A stretch of 64,000 bases of DNA from the NCBI GenBank assembly GCA_965153355.1, contig OZ231126.1, positions 11,098,001-11,162,000 of the forward strand, read 5' to 3'. This document shows positions 1 through 12,400 of this stretch, in pieces. This DNA comes from Flaccisagitta enflata. Lineage: Eukaryota; Chaetognatha; Sagittoidea; Aphragmophora. The position numbers were made by a program, and so were the translations under genes. Each line of letters starts with the position of its first letter. Position 1 is the first letter of the stretch. The notes below the pieces were generated by a model. That model had not been told where the DNA came from, did not search any database, and saw only the letters and a list, made by a program, of their open reading frames with translations.

Positions 1-1990
1 ACATTTGTAAGTTGATTAGAAATGATTCTATATATAACTTCAACCAGAATCTAAATTGAATAAACTTATGATAACTGAAATTTTGATATTCATCAAAATG
101 TTTTTGAAAATTTTTTATTGGTTTGACGATTATCTTTAAATTTAACAAAAAAAAAACCTCAAAAATTTAAAAAAAAAGCTAGTATCCAGCACTATGTTAA
201 AAAATTTCATTTAGTATCTAGATTAGTAGCTGGTATCCAGATTATTTTTTTACTATCTAAGGCACCTCCATTACTATCCAGAAGTATCCAGATCTAGCTT
301 CTAACTATCCAACTTGGGGCCACTGCATTTTAACCCAGTCGCGGACCCAAACTCTTTCAAGATTTTTACTCTGAAAAATAATCAACTTTGGAGGGGAATC
401 GCAACTTAAACGATAAAGCTACATATCCCAGACTGGTTTCAACTTAAAGAGTTGTTTGAACACTTTAAATTGCGACCAATCTGGGGTTTGTAGCTCAATT
501 TGTTTGTGAGCAGTGGTCTTTCAAAGTTGATGCTCATTTCTAAGCGTGGAAAGTTCTTTATTGTAATTTAGGGTGGATAAAGATGTAAATAACTGAATAG
601 ATAGTAGCTTTTGAGCGTTCTGATCGATGTTATGTGAAGGACAAATGTTAGATTTAGTAATCTGAGAGATCTTATCACAGATTTTTGGTAGTATGAGCCA
701 TTTCAATATATAGCATTTCACTTATCTTTTCATCAAGAAACAAGTGCCAGGAATTGACTGCACAGTGTTTGTTGGTTTTAGTGATTGTATGTTTCTGAAA
801 TTGGTAAAATAGACCAAAAATGAAGTTTTTTGATAATGTCGATATTTTTACGAGCCAATCCATACATCATATGCCATATATGGCCATTTTTTACATTTTC
901 GTCCTACTAGCCTAATTGAATGCAGAAAATTCTGCTTTGTGCCAATTGAACGAGCATGGTCAACTTTATTTACCCTGCAAGTTTCATGCTTCTTCCTATT
1001 CTGGTTATGTGCAGGAAAAGCGAATACATTTTTACATCTCAAGAATTCGTTGACTTCTTCTTTTTCTTTCTTTCTGTCAAGGACAGAACGGATGACAGGA
1101 TGAGCTATATAATTTTTCGTAGAAAATCTTTGCCAACAAATAATATATATATCTACCACTCTTGCAACTTTAATCAAGCGTTCTCGATTTTACAATGTTC
1201 AAAGATGTTTCTACGCGAGGCTAAGGTACTTTTACTGACTTACTACGCTAAAATTACATACGCCATGCAATACTTTCATTTTGCTTTTGCAGCACCTTAA
1301 CGTGGCCGACTATGTTCAAAGCCCATCTGTAGAATGCTGCCACGGCCTGTCGAAGAGAGAATTAGATTAATAAATGAATATCTGTCTTAGTTCGTGTATT
1401 TCTGCGTAATCATGGCAACGAATCAATCACTGAATTAGTCAATTGACATCATTCTTTCAAAACAGCGTTTTGTGTACTTGTCGTAACTAGCTGATGCATG
1501 ATGGATAGGTTGTCTTGATGGATCAACATGTGGATAGATTAACAATAACAGATAGAAAGACGTATAGAAAAGAACAATGCAATTAAGTAAAACGATCTAA
1601 TGCAAAGCTGTGATGTTGCATAGATGAACGCCAGGTCGGGTCATGCGATGCAGTGTCATACTGTGTCAATACCATCATACATGTATGAATCATACCTGTG
1701 ATATCGCGTGTATGGAAGCCATGTCAAATCCTTTTATGCCTTCCTCTGCTAAAGCGGATAGACGCGGAGACACTTTTCTGTTGCGGCCGAAAAGAGACAA
1801 GAAACAAATGAAGTGAAACTCCATCGCGGATTTTCATTTTGGAAAATCGTCCGTTTACTTTCGCTCTATTTTGCATTTTCATTCCATCCACCTTGCATCC
1901 GCTTTGCATCTGTTTTGCAACTACCTAGCATTTACTTCGCATGTGCTGTGCATCTACATTGCATTTAGTTTTCATCTTCCTCACACCCGC
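1..1990. other. AT-rich stretch without a supported gene
   Basis: No convincing exon is visible. Positions about 182-330 contain scattered GTATCCAGAT/TATCTAGAT motifs that recur at about 59,330-59,455, so both are probably fragments of one dispersed repeat. Overlapping open frames on both strands at 848-1300 have no recognisable domain. Confidence 0.5.
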
Positions 1991-2004
1991 TTTGCATTTC
2001 CTGT

Positions 2005-2925
2005 TATCTAACTTGATCTACCGTGCTTCTGCTTTGCTTCTACCTTGCATCTACCATGCATCTACTTTGCTTCTATCACGCATCTGCTTTGCTTCTACCG
2101 TGCATCTACTTTGCTTCTAACCTGCATCTACCGTGCATCTGCTTTGCTTCTAACTTGCATCTGCTTTGCTTCTACCGTGCATCTGTTTGCTTTTAACTTG
2201 CATCTGCTTTGCTTCTAACCTGCATCTACCATGCATCTGCTTTGCTTCTAACTTGCATCTGCTTTGCTTCTACCGTGCATCTGCTTTGCTTCTAACTTGC
2301 ATCTGCTTTGCTTCTACCGTGCATCTGTTTGCTTCTAACCTGCATCTACCGTGCATCTACCGTGCATCTGCTTTGCTTCTAACTTGCATCTGCTTTGCTT
2401 CTAACTTTCATCTGCTTTGCTTCTACCGTGCATCTGTTTGCCTCTAACCTGCATCTACCATGCATCTGCTTTGCTTCTAACTTGCATCTGCTTTGCTTCT
2501 ACCGTGCATCTACTTTGCTTCTACCTTGCATTTGCTTTGCTTCTACCGTGCATCTGTTTGCTTCTTACCTGCATCTACCGTGCATCTGCTTTGCTTCTAA
2601 CTTGTATCTGCTTTGCCTCTACCGTGCATCTGCTTTGCTTCTAACTTGCATCTGCTTTGCTTCTACCGTGCATCTGTTTGCTTCAAACCTGCATCGCCGT
2701 GTATCTGCTTTGCTTCTAACTTGCATCTGCTTTGCTTCTACCGCGCATCTGCTTTGCTTCTAACCTGTATCTACCATGCATCTGCTTTGCTTCTAACTTT
2801 GCTTCTACCGTGCATCTGTTTGCTTCTAACCTGTATCTACCATGCATCTGCTTTGCTTCTAACTTGCATATGCTTTGCTTCTACTGTGCATCTGTTTGTT
2901 TTTAACTTGCATGTACCTGGGATCA
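2005..2925 (+). repeat. 22-bp minisatellite, about 40 units
   Basis: Tandem copies of a unit close to CTTTGCTTCTAACTTGCATC+TG alternate with a variant reading CTTCTACCGTGCATCTG. The reading frames here (L-L-C-I-C-F-A-S repeats) are by-products of the array and not a gene. Confidence 0.9.
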
Positions 2926-3374
2926 ACTTCGACGATTTTCGTTCTCATGTTTTCCGTGCCAATTTGGTGCATCTCTTTCTTTATGGATCGCCAACATGTC
3001 AGTTTCTTTACCTATTATGTATCAATGATATATCATACCCTGTCATCAAATACAACTGTAACGAAAGAAATCTTTATTATGCTTAAAGTATTCATGATGA
3101 AGAATTCTGCTTTGCATTATCTGAAAGGAAATAGTCTACCATTTTTTCATGAAAAATTTTAAAGCACTGGTTCAAGCGGTTTGGCTTTCACCTGAATTTC
3201 AAATTTGTTAAGGTTTTCCTTAAAAACACCATTTTTGAATAATTTTTTATAAGATGATTATTCTAAATTCATGCAAATCAAATAAAAATAATTAGATTGG
3301 TAAAAAAAAACAGTTGATACATCAATTTTTTGCATTTTTCTGATTTTTTTTTTTAAATAGAAAAATCAAAGCTA

Positions 3375-3780
3375 CTCTCTTTTTTTTGAGTAAGGACAAA
3401 GTTATAAGGACATGAGGCTGAAATTTGCCCAAAAATTAAGGATATTTTAAGGATAATGGTCAGCCTCAGATTTAGATAAAAAAAAATTTCAGTATAAGTT
3501 TAGATCGTTTCCATATAGGTTTTTCATAAGATTTTCTTATATCACAAAAAGAAATAGTTATTTTTTGCTTTACAATAAACAAATAAATCTTTAAAGAAAT
3601 AAGAATAAATAATGAGTTTTTATTCATACTTCATATTAATCATATCACTGGACATTGGTAACCAGATCTCAAAAAAATATCAAGAACATGGAAAGAACAT
3701 TTCAGCCTGAAATTGACAAAAATTTAAGGACATCCCAGCCTCAGAAAAAATTTACTGGTCCTTATAAAAAGAAAAGAGTG
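3375..3780. mobile_element. Candidate TA-flanked inverted-repeat element
   Basis: The ends are imperfect inverted repeats (CTCTCTTTTTTTTGAGTAAG at the left, CACTCTTTTCTTTTTATAAG read inward from the right). TA occurs at 3373-3374 and 3781-3782. The interior has an inverted 'ATGAGGCTGAAAT / CCCAGCCTCAG' region. The ends are T-rich, so the call is tentative. Confidence 0.4.
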
Positions 3781-3793
3781 TAACACTCAAATA

Positions 3794-3941
3794 TTTTTAG
3801 ATGCGTCATCGCATCTCTATAAGAGGGTCTGTTCATCCGTCGGTCCATCCGTCCGTCCGTCGGTCCGTCCGTCCGTCCGTCCGTTACGCCTCTTCTAATA
3901 TCACGCAGATGACGCATCTAGTTGCCCGATCGGGCTTGTTC
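3794..3941 (+). mobile_element. Hairpin-(GTCC)n element, subfamily IV
   Basis: Begins TTTTTAG, then hairpin GATGCG-TCAT-CGCATC, TCTATAAGAGG, a (GTCC/GTCG)n tract, the distal inverted arm TGACGCATC, and a terminal hairpin GCCCG-AT-CGGGC followed by TTGTT. The second copy is at 42469-42588. No coding capacity. Confidence 0.75.
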
Positions 3942-4737
3942 CTAATCAAATTTGTTCAAACTATAGAAAAATGTAAGCTAACATTCAAATAATTTTCTTA
4001 TTCAAATTTGTTCAAACTATTTCATTCAAATAGGTGTTGTGGCCAAACCGTTTCACCTAGAACTTTGAAATTTTGCATAGAAAAATGGTAGATCATGTTC
4101 TTTTAGAAGATACAAAACAGAATTTTTCAATATGATTACTTTACACACAACCAAGGTTTCTTTTGTCACAGTTGGAATTGATCAAAATGGTAGTAATAGT
4201 CGTTACATTTAAAAAAAAAAAACCATTTAATAAACGTTTAATTGATTGCGAGTCAGTAATGCACCGGTGTTAAGCTTAGTGTGAACTACTCTTATATTAG
4301 AGGAAGTTAAATGTAAACAACTAGTTCCGGTCACGATTGCAATGCAATTCTCTCTCTCACGCAAGAGGTATATAAGCCAGACCGACGAAGAGGCCCGCTC
4401 TTATTCATTCAGTCTAAAACCGACTTTTATTCTGCCTCGTTCTGCAACGGAGACAGCCTTTCTAACTCAGCTAATTACGCTAAGCCACGATAGCCACTAG
4501 CTACCAACTGACTATCTTACTAGTCGTCTGAAGAAGCCCGTTCGAGTATCCATTCAATAATTTCAATTGAAAAACAACGATTGGAGAGACAATGAGGATT
4601 TTGATTTTACCTCTACGCCGAGAAGGATGAGAACCGCTCGCAAAACTGTTTGCACTCCCTGCGGCGGACGAACGTAACTGAATACCTGACCAGAGAAACA
4701 ACATTTTAATCGCTTCGAAATTTTAGGGCAAATAAAA

Positions 4738-4900
4738 AAACAAGGCCGGATACACGGCCATCAGTTGCGGACGGGTGGGCAGGGGCGGAAATGCGCGTTT
4801 TCTCACTTTTCGACTCGTGGTTACGGACCGACCAACCAACGGACGGACGGACGGACGGACGGACAAAGCCTCTTATAGAGTTGCGTGTCCGCAACTAAAA
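4738..4900 (-). mobile_element. Hairpin-(GTCC)n element, subfamily I
   Basis: Read on the minus strand it begins TTTTTAGTTGCGGACACGCA (hairpin GTTGCG-GACA-CGCAAC), then TCTATAAGAGGCTTTGTCC, (GTCC)n, a GC-rich middle, the distal arm GTCCGCAAC and the hairpin GGCC-GTGTATCC-GGCC before TTGTT. It is followed 13 bp later by a second copy in the same orientation. Confidence 0.85.
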
Positions 4901-4913
4901 ACAGAAACCAACA

Positions 4914-5133
4914 AAACAAGGCCGGATCCACGGCCACCAGTTGCGGACGGGTGGGCAGGGGCGGAAATGCGCGTTTTCCCACTTTCAGACTCGATCACCT
5001 CTACGGACCGACCGACCAACCAACCGACCAACCGACCAACCAACCGACCGACCAACCGACCGACCGACCGACCGACCAACCGGCCGACGGACGGACAAAG
5101 CCTCTTATAGAGTTGCGTGTCCGCAACTAAAAA
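4914..5133 (-). mobile_element. Hairpin-(GTCC)n element, subfamily I, second copy
   Basis: Same order of parts as its neighbour, with a longer (GGTC/GGTT)n tract. The two copies are separated by only a few A/C-rich bases, which suggests tandem duplication or repeated insertion at one site. Confidence 0.85.
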
Positions 5134-5684
5134 AAAACAAACAAACAAACCAAACATCGCTTACAAAGACCGTATGCACAACCACTAAGAAGTCGAATGC
5201 GGTTTAGCGGGGCGGAAATGCTTTAAAAACAACATCTCCCTTAGTTACTAATGCGCAGATTCTGGAGCGGCGCGTGACGCCGCCATTTTAAAAGAAATGG
5301 AATATTCTACGAGAAGGTTCGAGTCTAGAGCAAAGTTGGCTTCAAAACCTGATTTGCATATTGCAGTGAAAACAACAACACCTTAAGAACAGTTAGAATG
5401 CAAGAAAGCCAATTGCATTTTAAGTTTTAATCGTTATTAGGTATTTTCTTGAGCTCACAAGAGAAAGTTTTTTTTTCAAAAGAAGAACATTCTAGTACAA
5501 AAATCATATTACTGTCGTCAACATTTTTTTTTCTAATTAATTATTTCTTTTTCAACTCAATGTAACAAGAAATAAAACAAGTCTTAACATGTGTAATACC
5601 TCCATTATCAAGACTCAGTCTTCGAATTCTCAAAGCAAACGCAAAATTATTATTGAGTTTGGTACTGACACGGAGGGAGACTAC

Positions 5685-5835
5685 CTGAGGTAGTCAATGA
5701 TGAAGTCTTTGTCGTCTCGAAAAGTGTACCTCGACTATGCATTGAGTGTTCATGGTCATGATTTCCAGTCTCAAATTCTCCAGACTCATGGCCCGCCCGA
5801 GCTTGTCCTCCACGCGCAACATTCGGGCTTTCGTT
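5685..5835 (-). CDS. Candidate internal exon, unrecognised
   Basis: On the minus strand a T-rich tract ending ACAATGCAG precedes the segment, and CTCAG|GTAGTC follows it. Two frames are open. One is His/Gly/Thr-rich (NESPNVARGG...). The other, ending at an earlier possible donor GAG|GTACAC, reads like a helix (ARMLRVEDKLGRAMSLENLR). I cannot decide between them. Possibly part of the same gene as the candidate exon at 7069-7231. Confidence 0.3.
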
Positions 5836-6447
5836 CTGCATTGTTAGTAAAGTAAGAATGCATTGAGCTCATCTTGATAACTTCCAGTCAATGGATATCT
5901 TTTCGAAATGTCTGTTGTCTCACCATGTGAATCACTGTCATATCCATACTCTTCGGTATGTCCATCTATCAGTCTATCTCCCCGACTCTACCCGTCTATC
6001 AGTCCACTCTAGGATTTAGGCATAGCCGACTTGCAGTCTTGAGCGCATAAACGCATCGATTAATAATGCAGTCAATATTACCGGCGGATGTGGCGCCACC
6101 CTACTATTTGTTTGCCGCGCAGCACAAAATATTCAGCAGAGGCTGCTGCTCCCTTTCCACGTCGGATGATCAAGCTATGGTGTTAACTCGTGCATTTCAA
6201 AATTCGCTAGTTAGCCCCTCAAAAATCGCTAAAATTCGCTAGGTTTCTTTCCTAATTAGCTAGAAATTCGCTAGATTTTCCTTTGCTTACCTGATAACCA
6301 TTAATAAAAAAAAATGATCCATATAACAAGAGTAACATGCCCTTGAAAATGTAAACTGCCACTACTTGATACAATTGGATAGGATTCCATGCATTTATTT
6401 TGAAAAAATTATTCAGCATTCATTGCCAGTTAACCAAAAAATGTGAT

Positions 6448-6596
6448 AAAACAAGGCCGGCAATCCAGTCGCGGACGGTTTGGCAGGGGCGGTGCAAAAA
6501 CCGCTCGGCATTCAAAAATGTGACATTCAAAAATGTGACGGACGGACCTACCGACCAACACGGCAAGGTGTGGAGTCGCGTGTCCGCGACTAAAAA
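6448..6596 (-). mobile_element. Hairpin-(GTCC)n element, subfamily II
   Basis: On the minus strand it starts TTTTTAGTCGCGGACACGCG (hairpin GTCGCG-GACA-CGCGAC) and ends with the distal arm GTCCGCGAC and GCCGG...CCTTGTTTT. The middle carries a duplicated ATTTTTGAATGTCAC-like motif shared with 27963-28124. Confidence 0.8.
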
Positions 6597-6661
6597 GGCA
6601 CAATATGAGTATATGACACAGTGTTGTTGTGTTGTGTCTTTGATAGAAGTGATCGAGACTA

Positions 6662-7066
6662 CAGACAGGACCCTAATAAGGGTGGAGGAGGGACCCAAAG
6701 TGTTACATGCCCCCCTTACAGCTCACATGGTTTAATCAATTTTCACAGTTGCAGTGGCAGTTTGCAATATAGGTGGATACAATTGGCGTCACCATGGCAA
6801 TTTCTCAAATTCCATCTTGAACCCCCCCTAAACCACACCCAAGGCCTGAAAAACCGAGAAAAAATTTTTTCTCAAATTTTGATCTAAAAGTGGTCCAAGG
6901 GGTGGGGTTCAAAGTAGAAATTGAAAAATCGCCAGGGTGGCGCCAATTGTATCCACCTGAGGTGTCAACCCCCACTGCAAATGAGAAAATTGATTGAACC
7001 ATGTGAGCTGTACGGGTGGCATGTAACAATTGGGTCCCTCATCCGCTCTTATTAGGGTCCCGTCTG
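6662..7066. mobile_element. Foldback miniature transposon with TA duplication
   Basis: Arms of about 165 bp are inverted (left begins CAGACAGGACCCTAATAAG, right read inward begins CAGACGGGACCCTAATAAG). TA flanks both ends (6660-6661, 7067-7068), as expected for Tc1/mariner-type insertion. No transposase frame. The right end directly abuts a candidate exon. Confidence 0.75.
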
Positions 7067-7068
7067 TA

Positions 7069-7231
7069 CTGTGTGATAAAAATGGGTTCGCCAAGACTGT
7101 CCTCAACCTCTTGAAGAATTTGAATCATTTCATCGTCATCATCCTCCTCCTCATTGTTATCACGCTGAGGTCGACTTGTCGAAGCAGCCCCTTGACTGCG
7201 AGCCCGCACATGCTCAATGAGATCATCGACA
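7069..7231 (-). CDS. Candidate terminal exon ending at a transposon boundary
   Basis: After TTTTTAGCTAG on the minus strand the frame reads VDDLIEHVRARSQ, a run NNEEEDDDDE, and EVEDSLGEPIFITQ. The last codon CAG touches the TA of the inverted-repeat element at 6662-7066. Without the insertion the next codon would be TAG; with it the frame runs nine codons into the element (YRRDPNKSG) before a stop. Real exon status is inferred from composition only. Confidence 0.35.
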
Positions 7232-7434
7232 CTAGCTAAAAACCAATTGGTTATCAAAAGTTTCGTTTCCTTTGAATGTGTTCTTATAAGTTTCGACATC
7301 GTCACTGTTAAATGTCGTTGCCGTCATGCCATTTCCATTTCATTTCTACAGTATGCAGCAGACTCTTTGAAAGCGTGCTCTTTGAAATTTGGTTCCTTCT
7401 CAGTCTCAGTTTACATATGTTACTGGCATAATTC

Positions 7435-7672
7435 GAGATTCGCCAGGCCAACTATAAGAAATATGTCCACACTTTGTTACATCAGTATTTTACTGATTCA
7501 TAAAGAAAAATCTATCTATGAGAATTCTAGTACTTTTGTTTAGTTTATGCGCTACAGAAAAAACACTTTGTGATTCCTGAGTTAAAGACAACCCTATGTG
7601 TAAGTGTAAAATCAGTGTGACAGGGCGTGGACATGTTTCTTATAGTTGGCCCGGCGAATCTCGAATTGTGCC
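7435..7672. mobile_element. Small inverted-repeat transposon with 4-bp duplication
   Basis: The ends match as inverted repeats over about 40 bp (GGCATAATTCGAGATTCGCC left; GGCACAATTCGAGATTCGCC right). TACT flanks both sides (7431-7434 and 7673-7676). Superfamily not assignable from a 4-bp duplication alone. No coding capacity. Confidence 0.7.
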
Positions 7673-8009
7673 TACTGATATATGCTTCGCGTATTAACAA
7701 AGGATGTATGAATGAACGAATGAATTGATGAGTAAATGAATGAATGAGTGAATGAATGAAAGAATGATAAGACGCACTGAAAATTAAACCCGACGGACTT
7801 ACCCAGAGGACATAGTTACCATTTCCATCACTGATTTTGCTTCAGACAATATATCTGTCTTTTTTTTCTAACCTTGAAATGTTAGATTATAAAGGATCTC
7901 CATTCTGTAATCGCCAAATGAAATGAATGCAAAATGATTGAGAGAAATTCAAATGATAAAGTGCCAAAAAAGTAAAGAAATTTTGCACAATCATCTTGTT
8001 TATGCTTAG

Positions 8010-8146
8010 ACAGAATTACAAATTTGCATAGAAAATCAAAATATCAACAAAATAAGAACATAGCGCGCTCGGTACATGATTTAGGGATCGCGCTAAGTTT
8101 TTATTTTGTTGATATTTTGATTTTTTATGCAAATTTGTAATTCTGT
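8010..8146. repeat. Near-perfect hairpin of two ~58-bp arms
   Basis: ACAGAATTACAAATTTGCAT... at the left is repeated in inverse at the right with few mismatches. Arms meet around a 20-bp loop near 8078. A diverged analogue (TTTGCATAGAAAAT...GAACATAGC) occurs near 19,690-19,770, so this may be a foldback repeat family. Confidence 0.65.
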
Positions 8147-8447
8147 GAAGGTCATGGTAGAAAAACAAATTCAATTTTTCTATGTTTTCTGCCTGTTTTT
8201 CAACCATAAAATGAGAAGTTTGAGGTCAAAACTAGTATGTGAAAATTTATCCATGCAAAATATATGGATTCATAACTTTCTTTAAAACATTCAAGAAAAA
8301 AATTTCAGCTAATTTTGTTTTGTAAAAATTATGATTCATTGGGCATGGGTAACAAATTCTATGCTAATTTTCAGTGCGACATAAGCTCGTAACTTTTTCC
8401 CTTTTTGTAAGAAACAATTTAGTAATTAGATGATGGTTTTGTTCCTC

Positions 8448-8600
8448 TTTTTAGTTGCGGACACGCAACTCTATAAGAGGCTTTGTCCATCCGTCCGTTG
8501 GTTGGTCGGTCCGTAACCATCGAGTCGAAAAGTGGGAAAACGCGCATTTCTGCCCCTTCCCACCCGTCCGCAGCTGATGGCCGTGTATTCGGCCTTGTTA
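8448..8600 (+). mobile_element. Hairpin-(GTCC)n element, subfamily I
   Basis: Complete copy in plus orientation: TTTTTAG, GTTGCG-GACA-CGCAAC, TCTATAAGAGGCTTTGTCC, short GTCC tract, distal arm GTCCGCAGC (one base off), terminal hairpin and TTGTT. Confidence 0.85.
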
Positions 8601-9170
8601 GTCGAGCAATTTCTATGCATCACTGCCCCTGCCTGGCCCCATCACAGCCCCTGCTCTACCATATACAGCTTCTGTCAACCCTAGACCCTTGCGGCAGAGC
8701 ATTTCCGCCACGATTTCGAAGCGATTTCGACGCACCTCCTAATCGCCAGGCGACTTCCGGTTCCAGATGGCGCTAAAACCGCGGATTCCGGTTTCCGGTT
8801 TCTAGTTTTTCAGGGCATTTATCACTTGTTGCTTCTGATACATTGTGCTACTTATACTGTTATACATTGGTTTGAATTGCGCTTTATGTTTTTGATTGAC
8901 TTTAAGAAAACCATTCCCATCGCGTTTTACTTGTATTCAGCAATTTTGTTTCCATTTTTTTTTCTATCTCATTTTTTTTTACGCCAAGGACAATTTAAAA
9001 AAAGGACAAAATGAAAAAGAGAGAGAGAGAGAGAGAGAGAGAACGAGCATCATCCATGAATTGACTGATACAGGTGCAATAGATTTGGTTATCATACAAC
9101 ATGATCACTTGATCACTTGAAGTGTGGTCCATGAAGTCCGGAAGTGCTATTGTTAAGTCGCGAAGTGAGC

Positions 9171-9195
9171 CAGAGAGAGTCAGAGCGAGTCAGAG
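9171..9195. repeat. Target-site duplication, 3' side of LINE-A
   Basis: 25 bp beginning CAGAGAGAGTCAGAG. It matches 14750-14774 with a single mismatch (9186, C for A). Confidence 0.85.
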
Positions 9196-9468
9196 AACAT
9201 TTAGAACATTTAGAACATTTAATAGTCCATATTGCAATAAATACAATCGTACAAATGAAAAATCACAGTACTTGGACAATGGTTTGGGAATAAATAAGTT
9301 AATAATTATTCACAGTTTGGATATGTACATTATGCCCTTACATATAAACGTAGGTACAGTTGGTGCCAAGATTCCATCACAACAGTAATTATCATCGTAG
9401 CCGCCAATATATAGAATTCTAAATTCTCTTACGTCTGTCTAGTTACAGCATCTATGTGGGGGGTATCC

Positions 9469-12400
9469 TCATACGGTGTCTTTTACTTGAATCTCATTTT
9501 TTCCATTTTCTATGTTCCATACAGAACGCAAAAGTCGTGATATTTGGCGGATTGTACCAGTTTCTTCAGAATAAACCGCATTAAAATCAATGGAATACCC
9601 CCCGTTGCACAGGTTCACATGTTTCCACCTTTCACACACATTTATCCGGTGGCTTTCATCATCTACTTCATTACATTCCTTACATAAATCCGACCCATAT
9701 TTATTCTTAAAATTCTTTGCGCAATTTAGCATCCCGTATCTTGCCATAATAATAAGTTTTACAGTCTTCTTAGGTGATGTGAAAAGTTCATTATGCTTAT
9801 AATCATGTAGGTCTAAGTCATGCTCCAGTGCCTGAGATATCTTCAGCGTTTTTGTTCGCATCTTTCCCTTTCCTCTACATGAATCAAGAATCATTTTTGA
9901 ATTGAGACACCGCGTCGCGCATTCAACAACATGCCACCATTCACTTTTCTTTTTATGCTTAATTTCTTCTATGGTTAATGAAATTTCGCATTCATCTAAA
10001 ATCTTGACAATGTATGCTCCCCACCCTAAATCATTCCCTATTTGATATAACAAGGATGTTTTATACCAATCTGCATCATCTCTAGACAGTAGAATATGCA
10101 AGTATTTTAATTGTCTGTTAATCACTCTAATTGACATAAACATTGATCTAGTTTCAAAAATTATTGCTGCAGTTGGGGTGGTTATTGGTAGACCCAGAAG
10201 TTTCTTGTAGGCCCAAATCTCCATTTTGTCGAGTTTATTTCTGTCCGTCTTTGTCAGTATCCATGTTTCACAGTTAGTCAGAACTGCTGATATTGTGTAC
10301 GTCTCGTGCAATTGGAGAATTGTTTTTGTGCCCATCCCTTGAAGGACATCAATTTGGGAGCTTGCCAATACTTTTCTCGTTACTGCTTGTAGCTTCATTT
10401 TTCTGTGCTCCAGATTTTTGGCATTTCCTCCATCCGCACTGATGATATCACCTAAATAGGTGTACTGATTGGTGGAGGTGATTTCTGTACTGCCAAGCTT
10501 CCATTTTGTGCTAGGGTCATTCTCTGCGCCAATTTGCATCACTTTGCATTTGTCTGGTCCCCAGCAATGCTTGTGTTTCAATGCAAATTCATTGATGAAC
10601 TCGAGAGTTTTCATTTGCTGCTCATGATTTTCAGCAAAGGAAACTACATCGTCGACCCATTCCAATACTGCCAATAAGATGTCATTTATGTTAATGCCAA
10701 GCTCTGGTTCGTTTTGGAGATCCTCAGCTAGTGTGTCCATTAGCTTAGCAAAGAGGAAAGTCATTATTTTTCCCCCTTGTTTGCCTCCAATTTCTCTCTC
10801 TATTTTCCGCGTTTTGCCATATCTTGTGTGTATCCTCGCAGTAAGATCTGTATTCAACAGCTTTGTGAGTCGCCATATCTTACCTTTAAGACCACTATTC
10901 CATGCTATATATAACATGTCATCTGGGTCCGCATGATCGTAGGCCTTCTGTACATCAAAGAATGTGACAAAGATCTTACGTTTTTGCTTAAGGCAGGTGC
11001 TTATGACTGATCTAAGCAAGAAAACATGATCTCGCGTGGCACTTCCCTTCTTTCCGCCACCTTGAGCTTGTGTAAGTTTGATGACTGATCGCATCCTGTT
11101 GTGAATAATTTCCTCTGGGATCATGGATATAGAACTGGAGACGGTAATTCCACGATGAAATTCCAACTTTTCCTTATCTCCTTTTCCTTTCCATAAGGAG
11201 GAAATTAAGCCTTCATTCCAAAGACTCGGTGCTACTTCATCGAGCCAAAACATTCTAAAAACATGGTAAATGACTTTTGCCATTTCATCTTCGCCATATT
11301 TTAGAATTTCGTTTGGTATGTCTGTCGTGCTTTTGCCATTTTTCTTCTTTTGAATGGCATTTTTTATTTCTGTAAATGTGGGACATTCATTATACTCCTC
11401 GTCATCATGTGAGAAATCTTGCTCGTAAGCGTTTATGGATGATGTGACTATATCATGGTATGGATGGTAAGGAATGTCTTGCTTCTTGAAAAGCCCTTCA
11501 TAGTAACTTGCAGCCCATTCTTTTGAGTCTCTTGGGTCAGTGAGCCTTCGACCATCAGCATCTTTTATTGTTATCCATGATGAGGGAGGTTTTTTATTTC
11601 CGTCTTTTATCTCATTCCAATAAGTTTTTCTGCTTTTATCGCTCATCATTTTTTCAAATTTGTCCTTTATTCTTATTTCTCGTTCTTTTTTTATCAGCTC
11701 TCTTGTTTGTTTCTGCTTATCAATGTATCGCGCCTTCAATTGGTTTTTTGCCTGGTTATCACTTTCTTCTGATATCTCTTTCTTTAATGCGCGTTTTTCT
11801 TCTCTTAATATTTTAACGGATTCACTGAATTTTTCTGGTCTGGAGGTTTTTACTGTCTTTTTTCCAATTGTTCTCGATATGATTTTGCTCAATTCAGAAA
11901 ACCATTTTCCATACCGTTCATCTGTTGACATCTCGGTATTGAAAATCATTTCTTTACTTTTCTGTTCAAAATTTGCAAGCTCATGGACAAATGTATCACG
12001 TGCCTTCTCTGATGGATTTGTATTCCACTTTGAGACTGGTGCAAGCTGATATCGATCAACATTATGGAAGTTCAATGATATGGATATGGTGTTGTGGTCA
12101 GACGCAGCTTTATCACTGTGCATTGTGTATTTTCCTTCTTCATCGATTTCTATGGCTTCAAAAAGATTTTCAGCCTCTTGGCAGGATAAGACAAATTCGA
12201 TAGCAGACTTTTCACTTGGTTTTTTCCTGTTAACGCGCGTGACACTTCCAGCGCATTTTTCTGATAAATTCATATTTACAAGAGGGATTTCTTCTATCAT
12301 GTTGAGTAGGAATTTTCCATTTCTCGACACTTTTTCGCCTAGAATGCCTATTTTAGCGTTGGCATCCATAACAATTATAACATCGCCATTTTGTTTTAAT

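Noticed and set aside
848-1300. 109-codon minus-strand and 114-codon plus-strand frames
   Set aside because: They overlap each other, lack a recognisable domain and lack convincing splice or start context. A real short exon cannot be excluded.
2166-3086. Cysteine-rich repeated frames (LLLTCICFAS)
   Set aside because: All three frames are open because of the 22-bp minisatellite; no start context or splice sites, and no known family.
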